A DNA stretch of 64,000 bases from Tilletia caries (GCA_032718865.1 JALUTQ010000033.1:1-64000); one strand, 5' to 3'. Numbered from the stretch's first letter, positions 32,755-44,640 are shown. The notes: generated by a model from the letters alone, not told the origin. Made by a program: numbers and translations.

Positions 32755-34582
32755 ATGGCAAACCCTCAGCAGCATGGCCCGGTAGCTTGCCTGCTACTCG
32801 CCCTTCTCTCTCTCGCCCTCGTCCCGCTGACGGCAGTTCAAGTTTTGCACTCGCTCCTCTCGCTGTCCAAATCCCAAGGTGGCATCGACTCCGGGTCAAA
32901 AAGTGCGGTGGCAACGTCAAGGTCCGTAAAGGATGAGAAACGGAGACGCGTCGCGCTTGTGAATGGCGGTCGTATGCAGAAGTCGCTCTACGTCGTCCGG
33001 GCGCTGGCGAGTCAAGGCTACCGCGTCGTCTTGGTCGAAGAGCGCGGATGGGGGTGAGTCTTTCCACGCGTCTTCGGTCGTGTCCAACAACGAAAGAGTC
33101 GGAAAAAGGGCTGACGGAATCTCTGCCTTGACAGTGAGCTGTGTGCGACGCGCTTCTCCAATGCCGTTTCGCGCTTCCGTCTCGTGCCGTCGGGTGGCGG
33201 GCAAGACTATGTCGAGGCACTCGTCAAGATCGCGCTGGAGGAACGCGTCACCTTGTTCGTTCCGTGCAGCGGCGCCGGGACGACGGTTCAAGACGCTCGC
33301 GCGGCCCAAATTATGCGTGAGCGGTCGGGAGGAGCAACCGATACCCTGATTCAAGATCCAGATCTCGCAGAGACGCTGCACGAAAAGGTCAGTCTGGTAC
33401 TTACATGCTGTGGTTCCACGCGCATTCAAATCGCGATCCGCACTATTCACACTTTCTTCTGCCCTTATAGGACCGCTTTATCGACCTCGTTCATGCATTG
33501 GGTCTCGAGGCACCCCAATCACGAATCGTCCGCAGCCCGGAGGAAGCACTCGACTATCTGCGCCAGCAAGACGTATCGAAAGGCGGTGTCTTACTCAAAG
33601 CGGCCACCGTGCTCGACGATGTTGGGCGGGCAGACATGACGACATACCCACTTCGCGACCCGCAGACGAATGAAGTTGACTGGGAGAAGACGGAAGCGTG
33701 TGTTCGGCGGGGCTTGACCTTTCAGATTTCTGCCACGACGCCATACGCTGCCCAGGAATTCATCGGGGGACCTGGTGCGAGCGAGTGGTGCTCTCACGCA
33801 ACGGTATGGAATGGCGAACTGGTCGCGTTTGTTTGCTGTCCAAGCGTGAGTGTTTTGGACGAAGTTAGAGAGATTTTGCGTCCGGCAGCTGATATTTTCC
33901 CTACGGCATGACTCTGTCGCCTTTTGACGGATCACAACAGAATGACATGCTCATGACATACCACAATGCGACGGAAACAGCCATCGGTCAACAGGCGCTG
34001 CAGTGGACGCAGGAGTTCGTAGGTCGCTTGCACAAGCATCCCCGGTGGGAAAATGCACGTCTCACCGGTCAATTCTCAATGGACTTCATCCATCAGCCCG
34101 CACGGGACCGGCTCGTGGTGATCGAGTGTAACCCTCGCGTACACACGGCCGTCTGTCTCCTGCAAGACCAGCCCGCGTTTGGCCTGGCTCTCGCAGGCAA
34201 GACCTCAACGCTGGTGACGCCTTCTCCCAAGGTGCGCAGCATCAGTTGGCTCGGTCACGATCTCGTTGGGCGGTATCCACTTCAGTTCCTTCCTCGCTCC
34301 CTGGTCGGACGCATCTATGGCCCGTCAGCAAACATCACACACAAGAATTCGGCGGTGGACAGGGAGTCTGTCGCGGGGAAAGTGGATCAGAGGAATCCAG
34401 AAGTCGTGTTCGACCTCGAACAGACCGGGCAGGACGGTGCATGGTCGGCCACAGATCCTCTCGTCTATCTCGCATTCTACCACATCCAATGGCCCGCGCT
34501 TCTTCTACGTCAAGCATTCCTGCGTGGCAAGGCCTTCTCACGCATCAACGTCAGCACAGCGCGAATCTTTGAATGCAACTAG
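32755..34582 (+). CDS. ATP-grasp ligase, MysC-like (mycosporine cluster)
   Basis: Four exons (32755-33053, 33135-33387, 33471-33845, 33941-34582) give 522 residues. A hydrophobic N-terminal segment (about residues 9-32) looks like a membrane anchor. The ATP-grasp features follow: VALVNGGRMQKSLYVVRALA, GGVLLKAATVLDDVGRADMTTYP, AQEFIGGPGASEWCSHATVW, then QFSMDFI and LVVIECNPRVHTAV, where Glu-Cys-Asn-Pro-Arg is the metal-binding strand. MysC-type ligases join an amino acid to 4-deoxygadusol to make a mycosporine. In fungi the amino acid is thought to be glutamine- or glutamate-derived rather than glycine. It follows the cyclase in the same direction with 550 bp between, so separate promoters are likely. 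Confidence 0.85.
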
Positions 34583-35050
34583 AGCCCCTCCCCCGATCGG
34601 CGTCTCCTTTCTACACCAGCACAGCTTTCGTCTCGAATTGTGAGCTGAGGGCATCTTTTCCTGCGTTCCGCTGCTGTTGATACCGTAGCTTGAGGGCACC
34701 GCCTTCACGTTGATGATGCTCTTCTTGCCGCAGTCTTTGCTCTCATTTCCGCCCTAGTCTTCTTTGACACTCTTGTGCTATGGCACTGCAGGTTCCCACT
34801 ACGTTGTATACGCTCATCGCCGCTTCGGTAAATCGATGGGCCCCGTGCTTAGCATGTCAAAATATGGTCATGGAAAGCGCAATGAGGCGCATGACTTAGC
34901 AAGCCGTGCTGATGGCTGATGCGCTGATGAGCTAGGCTCGCTCATGTTTCTCTCTTCTCCCTGTTCTGTTCTCTGTGGCACACTACTGATCTCGCCTGGT
35001 TGCCTGCTCACCTGTTCACCTCTCCGTCTCACCCTCATACATGCACAGCC
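34583..35050. other. Intergenic, no gene seen
   Basis: Three-prime flank of the ATP-grasp gene. No coding sequence or repeat recognised. Confidence 0.4.
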
Positions 35051-35606
35051 TCACGCAGTTACGCTTGTTCGCCGGTATCGAACTTTGATATCCATTTCAA
35101 GCGAAGGATAGGGGCAGAAGGTCGGAGGAGAAGTCGTCTCGGGCCATAGGCAGGGTGTCTCCATGATTGACTGGTCCCAATCATGAACGCATTGAGCGAC
35201 GAAGGTGAGTCGATGGCTGGAGCTCGACGATGGATGACGAGCGTATGATGTCTTGCCCGAATAATGACAGTATAGCACGTCGCATTCGTTTTCTGCTTCG
35301 GCTTTCGACTGCGCGCATTTCTGGATACTCGGACTGGGTTGCTGTCTGCAAAACCTTTCTGGATACTCGGACTGGGTTGCTGTCTGCAAAACCTTTCTGC
35401 GTTCAAGCCGTATTGAACGCACGCGGTTTCGCACTGTCAAGTCCAACAATAATGGTCAGTAACGCGGGAGTGTTGGATCTTAAGCGCTTAAGCGCACGGG
35501 AACAGAGTGCAAATGGAGTACTCACAGCGTTTCGTTTGGTCGTCTCCGCACTTGCGCCGCCGGCGAGGGAAACGAGCATGATGCTGGGGTTGAACACCTT
35601 CATCAT
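35051..35606 (-). pseudogene. Small secreted Cys-rich protein, frame broken by 38-bp duplication
   Basis: Exon 1 (35606-35526) encodes a 27-residue leader, MMKVFNPSIMLVSLAGGASA plus a short tail; the intron ends GTGAGT/GACAG and exon 2 starts at 35,433. Exon 2 opens CETACVQYGLNAERFC, a cysteine-rich start. A 38-bp unit is then present twice in tandem (35,319-35,394), and 38 is not a multiple of three. Before the duplication the reading has regularly spaced Cys; after it, the current frame loses Cys and becomes Arg-rich, ending near 35,059. The alternative frame that continues past the second unit keeps Cys at sensible spacing. The gene is therefore probably inactivated, or altered in its C-terminus, by the duplication. 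No family is recognised. Confidence 0.6.
35319..35394. repeat. Tandem duplication, 38-bp unit x2
   Basis: Two perfect adjacent copies of a unit starting TTTCTGGATACTCGG and ending GCAAAACC. It lies inside exon 2 of the secreted-protein gene on the minus strand. Confidence 0.92.
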
Positions 35607-35836
35607 GTGGTAGGTAGGTATAGGTAGGTAGGTTGGGAGCTGGCGATGTTGAAGGAGTAAGAAGAGTGCGACCGACGCATAGACTGGTGATGTATGCCAG
35701 AAGAGTGGTCAGCCTTCTTCTTACGTCTGGCTCCGCTCTATCCTTTTATAGCTTTACAGACTACCCCTCATCCAGCCTCGTGCGGTGTGCACTGCGCAGC
35801 CATCACCCTCGGGAAGATGTACAAATTAAGTACGGC

Positions 35837-36463
35837 TGCACACCCGCAGTCTCCCAGGTGGCTTCAGTCTGATGGCGACAATGAAGTAACATGGGAAAGA
35901 CCCACCCCAGGTGGGTGGGCGCGGGCACGATTACGTTCGTGCCGAGCTCGAGAGTGGGCCGCCCTGGGTGGGTGGGCCACTATTCGAGGCAAGGCATATA
36001 GAAACACGTATGTACACGGGACAATAGGCCGGCGCCAAGAGAAAAGAAACGTGAACGCGTCGAGAGTGCAAGTCGAGCGACTGCGGAAAGTGAAGGAAAA
36101 CGTTGGGAGCGAGACGGGTCACGAGTATCGATGCGTGAAGACTGAAGAGGGTGTGGAGGGTGGGAGAAAAGAGATGAAACGAGACAGAGACAACGTAACG
36201 AAGAACGTTCGCGCACGCTCACGAAGGATCAGGGAGCCGAGAGGCAGTGCGAGAGCGGGAGGAGAGGAAGGAGGTGATAGTTCTGCATGTCCCTGTCTGC
36301 TGGGAGAAGAGAGGGAAGTGCAGAGAATTTTTCAATGAGATGAAACGGAGCGTAGCTGAGGCGGGTGTCGCCTCGAGCTACCTCCGTGATCGCACTGCCT
36401 TCGCCCGACTGACGTCCGACTTGGGCGCAGCCGACGGAACTCCATTCTTCCGTAACCGGTACA
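35837..36463 (+). mobile_element. Solo-LTR-like repeat, copy A
   Basis: A 627-bp sequence starting TGCACACCCGCAGTCTCCC and ending CCGGTACA. It recurs inverted at 42,867-43,492 and directly at 55,875-56,502 with almost the same length. The TG...CA ends suit an LTR; no matching 5-bp target duplication was found. It contains no gene. It lies directly upstream of the secreted-protein promoter of copy 2. Confidence 0.65.
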
Positions 36464-36612
36464 GGCGTTGGATCTCGGGGCGTTCTGAATATGCTCGCTT
36501 CATCTCGTAAGTAAACCGTTCATTTTACCATACATAGCTAGCGAGTGCTTTCGAAGTCGTTTGTTCTTTAACTATTTTTTGCTACGTACACGCTTACACC
36601 TGATGCAGGAAA

Positions 36613-36625
36613 GGTATATATACGG
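36613..36625 (+). promoter_or_regulatory. TATA box of secreted-protein family, copy 2
   Basis: GGTATATATACGG, about 150 bp before the ATG at 36,776, identical to the other two copies. Confidence 0.6.
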
Positions 36626-36775
36626 ACCATCACGATCGATACTCTGATGCCGTCCACTCATCACTCACACTTCCATCTTCTCACCATCCACTTCCTCTGC
36701 TTGACGCAGACCGCAGTCTACCTTCTCAACACTTTGTCATTGACCTCGGCCCACAACTCTTCATCAAGCAACACG

Positions 36776-37313
36776 ATGCAGATCCGTCGCTCCTCCCATC
36801 TCTCCTTCCTCCTCTCGGCCGTCTTCTTTTGCTCGATGGCCGTGGCGCTGGTTGCGGCTGCCCCCGCGCCAGCTTCCGCCAGCTCTTATGGCCTCGAGCA
36901 TCATCCCGTAGGAAGCTTCCTCAGTGAGTTAGATATCTCAGACGACACGCAGCAGTATCCCGCACCTACAACGCGTTTATTTTTCGTTTTCTTTCTTTCT
37001 GCAGAGCGAGCGCTTCCAGACCTCACGGTGCTTGACACAGACGCCCTTGGAGCATTGTACGGTAAGCTTTCAAGAGGCAGGATACGCTTTTCGACTCATC
37101 AATACTTGCTCACTGTAGCATTCTGATCCTGATCTTGCACAAATAGACGCCAGAGAGGATTTCCACCAACATATTCTTAACAGCATTGCGGAGCTCGAGG
37201 GCGCTGGAGGTAATCAACGCGCTCTCGAAGCGCTGCGCATAGAGGAAGCAGAGGCCGCTGCAGAGATGGAGAGAATTGCCGCAGAGCTGCAGCGCACCGA
37301 ACTCCGCCTATAG
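36776..37313 (+). CDS. Small secreted protein, subtelomeric family, copy 2
   Basis: Three exons (36776-36923, 37005-37061, 37147-37313) encode 123 residues. Exon 1 is nearly identical to copy 1 and gives the same signal peptide (MQIRRSSHLSFLLSAVFFCS, then APAPASASS). The mature part differs: DAREDFHQHILNSIAELEG and then an Ala/Glu-rich amphipathic helix ending ELQRTELRL. Intron phases and the first two exon lengths match copy 1. An in-frame upstream ATG at 36,647 is not preserved in copy 1, so the ATG at 36,776 is preferred. Function unknown; the secretion signal, subtelomeric family and fast-changing mature part suggest an effector-like role. Confidence 0.7.
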
Positions 37314-38310
37314 CCCTTCCTCCGACCCCGGCACAGGCTCGCTCCTACGTCCGCCATGTGGCCTGAAGGCTCGAACTCTGGGCCCTTGAGTCTTGACCAG
37401 TGCTTGTTATAGTATGGTCGATTGTATCTACTCCCCCGGCGCCCCCGGCGCCCCTCAACACCAAGAATTCTATGTCTCGTTCAACTCCTTGCGCCTTCGG
37501 GGTCATACACGCTTGCGATTGCCCGTCAAAAGTGCGATCCCTACCGTGAGCGGAGGTTAATGAAGGCTTTCATTCTCTGTTTCTCGTTTTTGTGAAGTCA
37601 CAAGAATGGACGGGCTGAGTGTCGGTAAGTCTCGAGAAAGAAGTCAATACGCCGTCGTGTCCCACTTATTCGCCACGAGCGCCCGTGCTCCACCCAGCAT
37701 GCAGTCATCAGCCGTATCCACCCGCTGCAGCTCGCCCTGATCGCGCAAGACTCCACTCGAACAGCCCCAGAGCATCGTCACCACACACCAATCCAACTTC
37801 TGGATCAGGATCGAACGAAGCGAAGGAGGAGCTCGGTGGACGATGCGATTAACATCATCTTTATGTGGTCTACCTATCTTCTTGTTGTCTTTCTTTAATT
37901 CTTCATTTTGGAGCTCCACAACGTTCCTCCTTATCACTTTCCTCCGCAATAACAAACAATGAAGACGTGTTTCCCTGCGTATAGATATAGTATCCGATCA
38001 ACCATCCCACCTTTAGCCCAAAGTTGACACGGAGACATCAATGTGAAACTGCCACGGGACGTTTCCATCAAAGCAGTTCTGTTGAGCATCGCTTTTTCAT
38101 CTGGTACTTACAGTGAATTTGACTATCTTTTCATCGATGTGTGTGTCTAGAATCACTCACTCGCACTCGCACACACCGACGCAGACAAAGGAAATAAGAC
38201 AAAGGGGTGAGTATAGCGCGACGAGATTCAGATGCGGCAGTATGGCTGGCTCAATATTTCTTTGTGCCAGTCTGTAGCAAGGGATCTTCTTGCACATCGT
38301 CGGAGTTTAG
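37314..38310. other. Gene-poor region
   Basis: No gene can be supported. A possible small first exon (ATG at 37,606 followed by a GTAAGT donor at 37,625) has no identifiable continuation. Confidence 0.4.
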
Positions 38311-38692
38311 CATGGACGATGGACGAACATATCACCAGCTCATCAGTGTTGCATCTTCTCTGGCCGCAAAACTGATTGACTTAAGTAAAGAGGTCAACAA
38401 TTGGACACGCATCGGAGGTCGTTCTTCGATACCTAAAGCTTCTTTCGTAAGACAGCATCTCTTCACCAACCATCTTCTCGTTCCAAGCACCTCGTCCCCA
38501 TCAAGCTACAGATCGGGACCTTACTCAACCTACGACAACATGTGCAAGGTATTTTACGTCAAGTTCGAATGTGTCATGTGCGGACGTTACATGGAGGTAC
38601 GAGACCGGTACGAGACCTGCGAGGTCGATGCGTGCAACAAGCTGGATCGCATCGACAACGGATCGTGCAAATATACTTGCAACAGTTGCTGA
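38311..38692 (+). CDS. Cys-rich (putative zinc-binding) hypothetical protein
   Basis: An open frame whose first ATG is at 38,311 ends with a cysteine-rich module: MCKVFYVKFECVMCGRYMEV, then C-x4-C, then a final C-x3-C-x2-C. The overall spacing C-x2-C-x12-C-x4-C-x10-C matches the frames at 3469-3660 and 55,323-55,511. The module would suit zinc binding. A start at the internal Met near 38,540 is also possible and would leave just the module. Confidence 0.4.
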
Positions 38693-41600
38693 GACTGCAG
38701 TCGAGTTTTGAGCCTTTCCCTCTGGAGGAACGTACTCTACCGGTCCGCAATACCAGATTCAGGTGAGTCATATTCAGCTCTAAGGTTGTCAGGTTCTAGA
38801 TGCTTCATTGACCCGCGATCTAATCCTATTGTGATACGTTGCCAACGGTACAGGACACTTTCGCCCCACTGCCGTGCGCAACGTCACTTCGACCGGCTAC
38901 TTCCCCTTATGACTCCTTCTCTTCATAGACCCACTCTACCCCCACCCATCACCACGTACTCGTAATCAAGGATGATGGACGTGACGATGCAATGTTTAAA
39001 CAACGACTCTGCAATGATCTTGCTCAGTATGTACGGTGATCAAATTCATCCTTCATCTCGAAGCATTTTTTTCTTCGGCGAACGTACCTCCATAACGGCC
39101 ATCGAACATGTCCGCATACTCACCCCTTATATTTACTTCTGTCTGCTTCTGGTCACAGCACAGTACGAGGAGTCATCCAATACTTGAGAACCAACAAGTC
39201 GTAGGTGGCAGCTATGCATTTACAAGTCGACACAAGTTAACAAAGATCAACACTCTGGAATCAGTTCCGTCGATCCGATTTAATTTCCTTGAGCCCTGAC
39301 GAAAGATCCATGATTTGGGCACCACTATGTTGAGGTAAATGATAGCCTTTCGGCTCAGCGAGGTCACCAGCTCGCTGTTTCTTCTCTATCTCACCTCCAT
39401 GTGCCCTCCTCTTGCTTTCCGATGCCTTTCCCTTGTTCGTGTTCCACATACTTATTGACCGCACTGCGTTATCATCACAAGCACATGTTCAGTATGAAGA
39501 TCTGGGCCTTTGCCGTCGTCATCTTCACCATCAAAGCTGTACAGGTTCTCGTGCCAGCAGATCTGTTAGTTTCGTTACTCGTCATAGATTGACTTAGAGA
39601 CAGGAAGACGTCGGAACTCACTCGCTCCCTTCACTGAAAATGCCAGTATACTTCTGATCGCGCTGCCTTCAGCGAGGGCATTCCGGTCAGTACGCACATG
39701 TGTATCGCAAGGTACCATGTGCATCTGGAAGTACGCCCAGAACTTGGACCTTACTCGGTCAGTTCTAGATTCTCTCTATTTGCGCGCCGGCATTGACTCT
39801 TCAGCCCTTGCTCTTCAATCTCACGTCCGTAAGGTACCCGCTCTCCAAGTGTGAAGTGTGTGTATCAGCATCCTGACTGATTCAGTGTACCCAGCCTATC
39901 TCCCAATCCCAGACATCCTTTGCTCTCCTGCGGCACTCTCAGTGCACCCTTCCACTAAAGCCAATCCATTGACATTTTCATTTGATGGCAATGAGCTGGT
40001 CGCCTGGTCCAGATCAGGAGCTCCTCTCGTATAGCCTTCCCCCTGTCCTCTTTATCCGTGTCACAATGTTCCTTACGACAATGTTGACACAATTCCAGCA
40101 CGCTTGACATTTGCCTGCAGCGCGCGTAGCTATATCGCTGAAGACTGTAGAAAAGTTCCCTAGCAGCTGGCTTCCTCTCCTCCGCGAGTGATTTACTCAG
40201 TCCCGTATCCTATGACTTTGACGTCGACAAAACCAGCTTCGGACTCGGGAGGCGCGATTTTAGAATGGAAGATCTTTGTGGGCCTGCTCCCTGGGTCGAA
40301 GGATGAGCAGTCACAATCGACAGATGCTCCTCCTTACTCGAAAATCCACCCGCGGTAACGCTCCGGCTCCGGATGCAGCAGCAGAGTAGAAGATGGCTCC
40401 ACGACGCAGATCGGAATTACAGCACAACACCGCACGGAATACCCCATCCCACGCGCTGGTCGGAATGTACTAGCGATGCGGCGATAAGCTGATCCATGCG
40501 CTTCAGCGGTCCTCCCACGTCCTAGCTCCTGCTCAAACCGGGCAGTATCCGCGGTGCCGAGCTGCACGCGCTCAAGTCGGCCAATACGGCCTCATCGCTG
40601 GCCATGTTCTGTCTCCTCTCTCGGGCCTTGCTTCAGCGTGCCGTGAGGAAGCTGCTGATGGAGCCGAACCCGGCCGGAGGAAAGAAATGATGATCTAGCA
40701 CGAGCGAGAGAGATTCTTCATGATCTGCAGGCTTCGGACCCGGCGAGGATTGAGGACTTAGGCGTACCTGAGGACTGAGGGCTTGGGCTGGGCTTGAGGC
40801 CCAGAAGAGCTTCATCAGGCGACAGGCGGCTCTGGAGCAGCTGGTAGAAAACTACAGCTGTGTGGAGACGATTATACCAAATCCGGGCGGCATGATGGTG
40901 AGGCGGGCAAATACCGCCAGCGAGGACGAGACGGTTTCCGGAGGAAAGCAGATGATTGTTGCTGTTGCTGTTGCTTCTCGCAGTCGTATAGGGCCGCGCT
41001 GCTGCCTGATGAGCAGGCTCGATCTTTGATACGATAGGGCAGGCGATGCTTTTGAAAGACAAGCGGACGGAGAGTGTGTAATTGTTGGAACAGGTGCTCG
41101 ACCTGCCGCCGATTACAAGCGAGGTAAACCTGCACAGCGAGAATGTTCCGGGTCAGATGGCGCTACAGCAAGCTGTGCGAAGTTTCGAGCAACATGCGGT
41201 CCTGATCTCGCTGGTGGATGGAGTGGAGTGGCGAGTGCATCGATTCTCTCGCCGTCCCCGACGACGATTCTTGCGAGCGGGGTCAAGGTGGTCCTCAAGG
41301 CGCTGCTGTTGGCCTAGGTGATGTTACGTACGTAATGAGCGATGAGCAGAAGACGTGAAAAGACGTCCGTGAGAAAAATGCCCGCGGACCACTCGGCACT
41401 CGTCAGGCAACACGAAACTATGTACTTCATCAGAAAGCGTTCACCTCGCACTGGCACGCACTCGACGCCAGAATGGTGAAACGATATCACCGCACGGCCG
41501 TCAGCAGTTCTCATCCATCCAAGAATACTCAAGTCGTTCGACGTCTTCAGTAGCGCGCCTGAGCGTTTTTCCGACATCTTGGAAGCTGGCATGAAGTCAT

Positions 41601-42440
41601 GAATACATGAATGGCTGAGGCGCTGAAGCGTGAAGCGTGAAGGTCAAGAGGAGCAAGGCCAAGCTTGAGCGCCGAAGCAGACTGCTGACCTTTCTTGTCC
41701 TTCTCGCTCGCCTCTGTCGCTTCTCTTGTTCCCATTTCAAAGCCCAACAGGGTTACGTTCATAGCCATCAACGCATCAACGACTTTTCGGTCTCCCTCCG
41801 CGCGTGCTGTCCGTCATCCGTGCCTACATATCTACATATGTACGACAGGCCTCATAAAGAAAAAAGAAAATAGAAAAAAGAGAAGGGGCCTCATACGCCA
41901 CGATGACACCCAGGAAGTATGGCCACTCTCTCCGCTGGACGTCGTCGTGTGTGTGGCTACGAGAGTAATGAGCAATGGAATTGCGAGGGAAGGAGCAAGG
42001 ACAACAGGTGGCAGCCTGACTGCCTCGTGTGGGATGAGCAAGCCTAGCGAGCTCGAACGCTGTTCGGTCGCGCGTGCGAACCGGGGAAGCAGCGCTTGGG
42101 GAGGAAGAACGCACGAGGAGGTGGGTGGGAAAATTTAGAAGTATGTGAGCCGACTGAGAGAGCGATACCGCTGCAGAGGGCTGCTGTAACGAACGAAGGA
42201 GGTTATTATTGAAGAGGAGAAGGAAAAGGACCGCATCTTTGCTGCCACGTCTGCCCTGCGAGATGAGAATCTGGAACGGCAGCTGGGAAGAGAAGATGAA
42301 GGAAGGGAAGGTCATGTTTACGGACATGTCGCGTCTCTCCTACCTCACGTGGCCGACTGTCCCTCGCTCTCGCTGGGGACTAGACATATACCCGCGAACT
42401 AGACTGTATCGTTGTCTAGAAGAGGTTGAGTCAGCTCCGG
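38693..42440. other. Long gene-poor stretch with decayed coding patches
   Basis: About 3.7 kb with no recognisable gene. Patches such as LHALKSANTASSLAMFCLLS near 40,565 look like former coding sequence but are quickly interrupted. The stretch at about 39,078-39,300 is similar to 44,811-44,960. Nothing else could be assigned. Confidence 0.45.
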
Positions 42441-42862
42441 CAGCTGGCGGTCATGCTGATGGTATGGCTGGCAAATCAGATCGATGAATGCATATGCTCC
42501 GACAAACCAAAAGCCGTCGGGGCTTTGGATCTCGGGGCTTTGGATCTCGGGGCGTTGGATCTCGGGGCGTTTTGAATATGCTCGCTTCATCTCGTAAGTA
42601 AACCGTTCATTTTACCATACATAGCTAGCGAGTGCTTTCGAAGTCGTTTGTTCTTTAACTATTTTTTGCTACGTACACGCTTACACCTGATGCAGGAAAG
42701 GTATATATACGGACCATCACGATCGATACTCTGATGCCGTCCACTCATCACTCACACTTCCATCTTCTCACCATCCACTTCCTCTGCTTGACGCAGACCG
42801 CAGTCTACCTTCTCAACACTTTGTCATTGACCTCGGCCCACAACTCTCCATCAAGCAACACG

Positions 42863-44000
42863 ATGCTGTACCGGTTACGGAAGAATGGAGTTCCGTCGGC
42901 TGCGCCCAAGTCGGACGTCAGTCGGGCGAAGGCAGTGCGATCACGGAGGTAGCTCGAGGCGACACCCGCCTCAGCTACGCTCCGTTTCATCTCATTGAAA
43001 ATTCTCTGCACCTCCCTCTCTTCTCCCAGCAGACAGGGACATGCAGAACCATCACCTCCTTCCTCTCCTCCCGCTCTCGCACTGCCTCTCGGCTCCCTGA
43101 TCCTTCGTGAGCGTGCGCGAACGTTCTTCGTTACGTTGTCTCTGTCTCGTTTCATCTCTTTTCTCCCACCCTCCACACCCTCTTCAGTCTTCACGCATCG
43201 ATTTTCGTGACCCGTCTCGCTCCCAACGTTTTCTTTCACTTTCCGCAGTCGCTCGACTTGCATTCTCGACGCGTTCACGTTTCTTTTTCTCTTGGCGCCG
43301 GCCTATTGTCCCGTGTACATACGTGTTTCTATATGCCTTGCCTCGAGTAGTGGCCCACCCACCCAGGGCGGCCCACTCTCGAGCTCGGCCCAAAATCATA
43401 GGCCCGCGCCCACCCACCTGCGGTGGGTCGCTCCCAACAATCACTCGCTCACGACAACGGACTGAGGCAGCGAGGAAGACTGCGGGTGCGCAGCAGATCC
43501 GTCGCTCCTCCCATCTCTCCTTCCTCCTCTCGGCCGTCCTCTTTTGCTCGATGGCCGTGGCGCTGGTTGCGGCTGCCCCCGCGCCAGCTTCCGCCAGCTC
43601 TTATGGCCTTGAGCATCATCCCGTAGGAAGCTTCCTCAGTGAGTACCTTGGTTCAGATCCACGCAGCAGCAACCCATACTCACATCGCATTTTGTGTAGA
43701 GCGATGGCTTCCGAACTTTGCCGAGATGGACAAAGACGGGCTTCTCTGGCTGCTCCGTGAGTCATGAAAAGGCACAAAACGCTCATGGTCGCAGCAATAC
43801 TTGCTCACTGTGACGTTCTGTTCGCCACCCTGTACGAACAGAACATAAGAACTGGGAAGTACAATCCTACACCGAGCAGATGAAACGTTTGCCGTGGTGG
43901 TCCCCCCAGTACAGCGAGCTACACCAGATAATAGAAGACACAAAAGCGGAACACGACAGAGTTCTCGGCCACTACCGGGAACATTTCGATCCGTAGCGGT
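42863..44000 (+). pseudogene. Small secreted protein, subtelomeric family, copy 3, split at start codon
   Basis: Upstream leader and TATA box (42,700) match the other copies up to ATGC at 42,863-42,866. A 626-bp insert follows, and the coding sequence resumes at 43,493 with QIRRSSHLSFLLSAV and the rest of the signal peptide. Exon 2 (AG-flanked, near 43,701-43,756) and exon 3 (to about 44,000) are still open and encode a third version of the mature part with WEVQSYTEQMKRLPWWSPQY. Intron positions match the other copies. With the promoter and start codon separated from the body, the gene should not be expressed normally. The intact frame behind the insert suggests the insertion is recent. Confidence 0.65.
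42867..43492 (-). mobile_element. Solo-LTR-like repeat, copy B, inverted
   Basis: 626 bp starting TGTACCGG and ending GCGCA, the reverse complement of the repeats at 35,837 and 55,875. It splits the gene directly after its start codon. Flanks share only a GC dinucleotide. Confidence 0.7.
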
Positions 44001-44640
44001 TTCCAGCCTGGAAGCTGGAAGTTCAAGATCATCCGACTCTAGTCCCTTGGCCAATGCTCGTGAAACATCACGGCTGGATGTATCTACTCCCTTGCACCCC
44101 TACTCCAAGAATCCCACATGCCCTTCTCCTCCTTCCCCCCGTCTTCTCGCACATTGTCCAGTGTGATTGGCTGGACAGAAACAGAAAGTCAAGAAAAAGT
44201 ATGTGCCCTCCGCTCTGCATGATCGCGAACTCAGAAGGACGAAGGGGCGTCAGACCAAGCTTGTCACTGATGTAGATTGTATGTAGGTACGAAAGCGGCC
44301 GAACATCACATTCCGCCAGTCCAGCAGTGATCAATTTCCCATCGAAAGAACGAGCCCAAGTGGCTATCACGTATCCTCGGCTGAGGTGAGGACGTAGCGT
44401 GAGAAGGCTCATACAAAAGCCTAGCAAGCGACATGACGCGTGACGGTAGATTCCAGCGTGATGTAGAGCTTGGCCCGTACCACAGTAGCAGTCCACTCCA
44501 TAACCTTCATCCCCCCGTGCCGGTCTGAAGGTGTCGGCTCTGGATCAGTTGGCGTTGGAGCTTTGCCTGCCACCGATGCTGCTGCTGAATTTGACGTCGG
44601 GAGGGAGAGAGGAAGGTGATGGGTCCTATAATGAGGCAAT

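Noticed and set aside
36647..36775. Upstream in-frame ATG as the start of secreted-protein copy 2
   Set aside because: Would bury the signal peptide behind 43 residues and is not preserved in copy 1.
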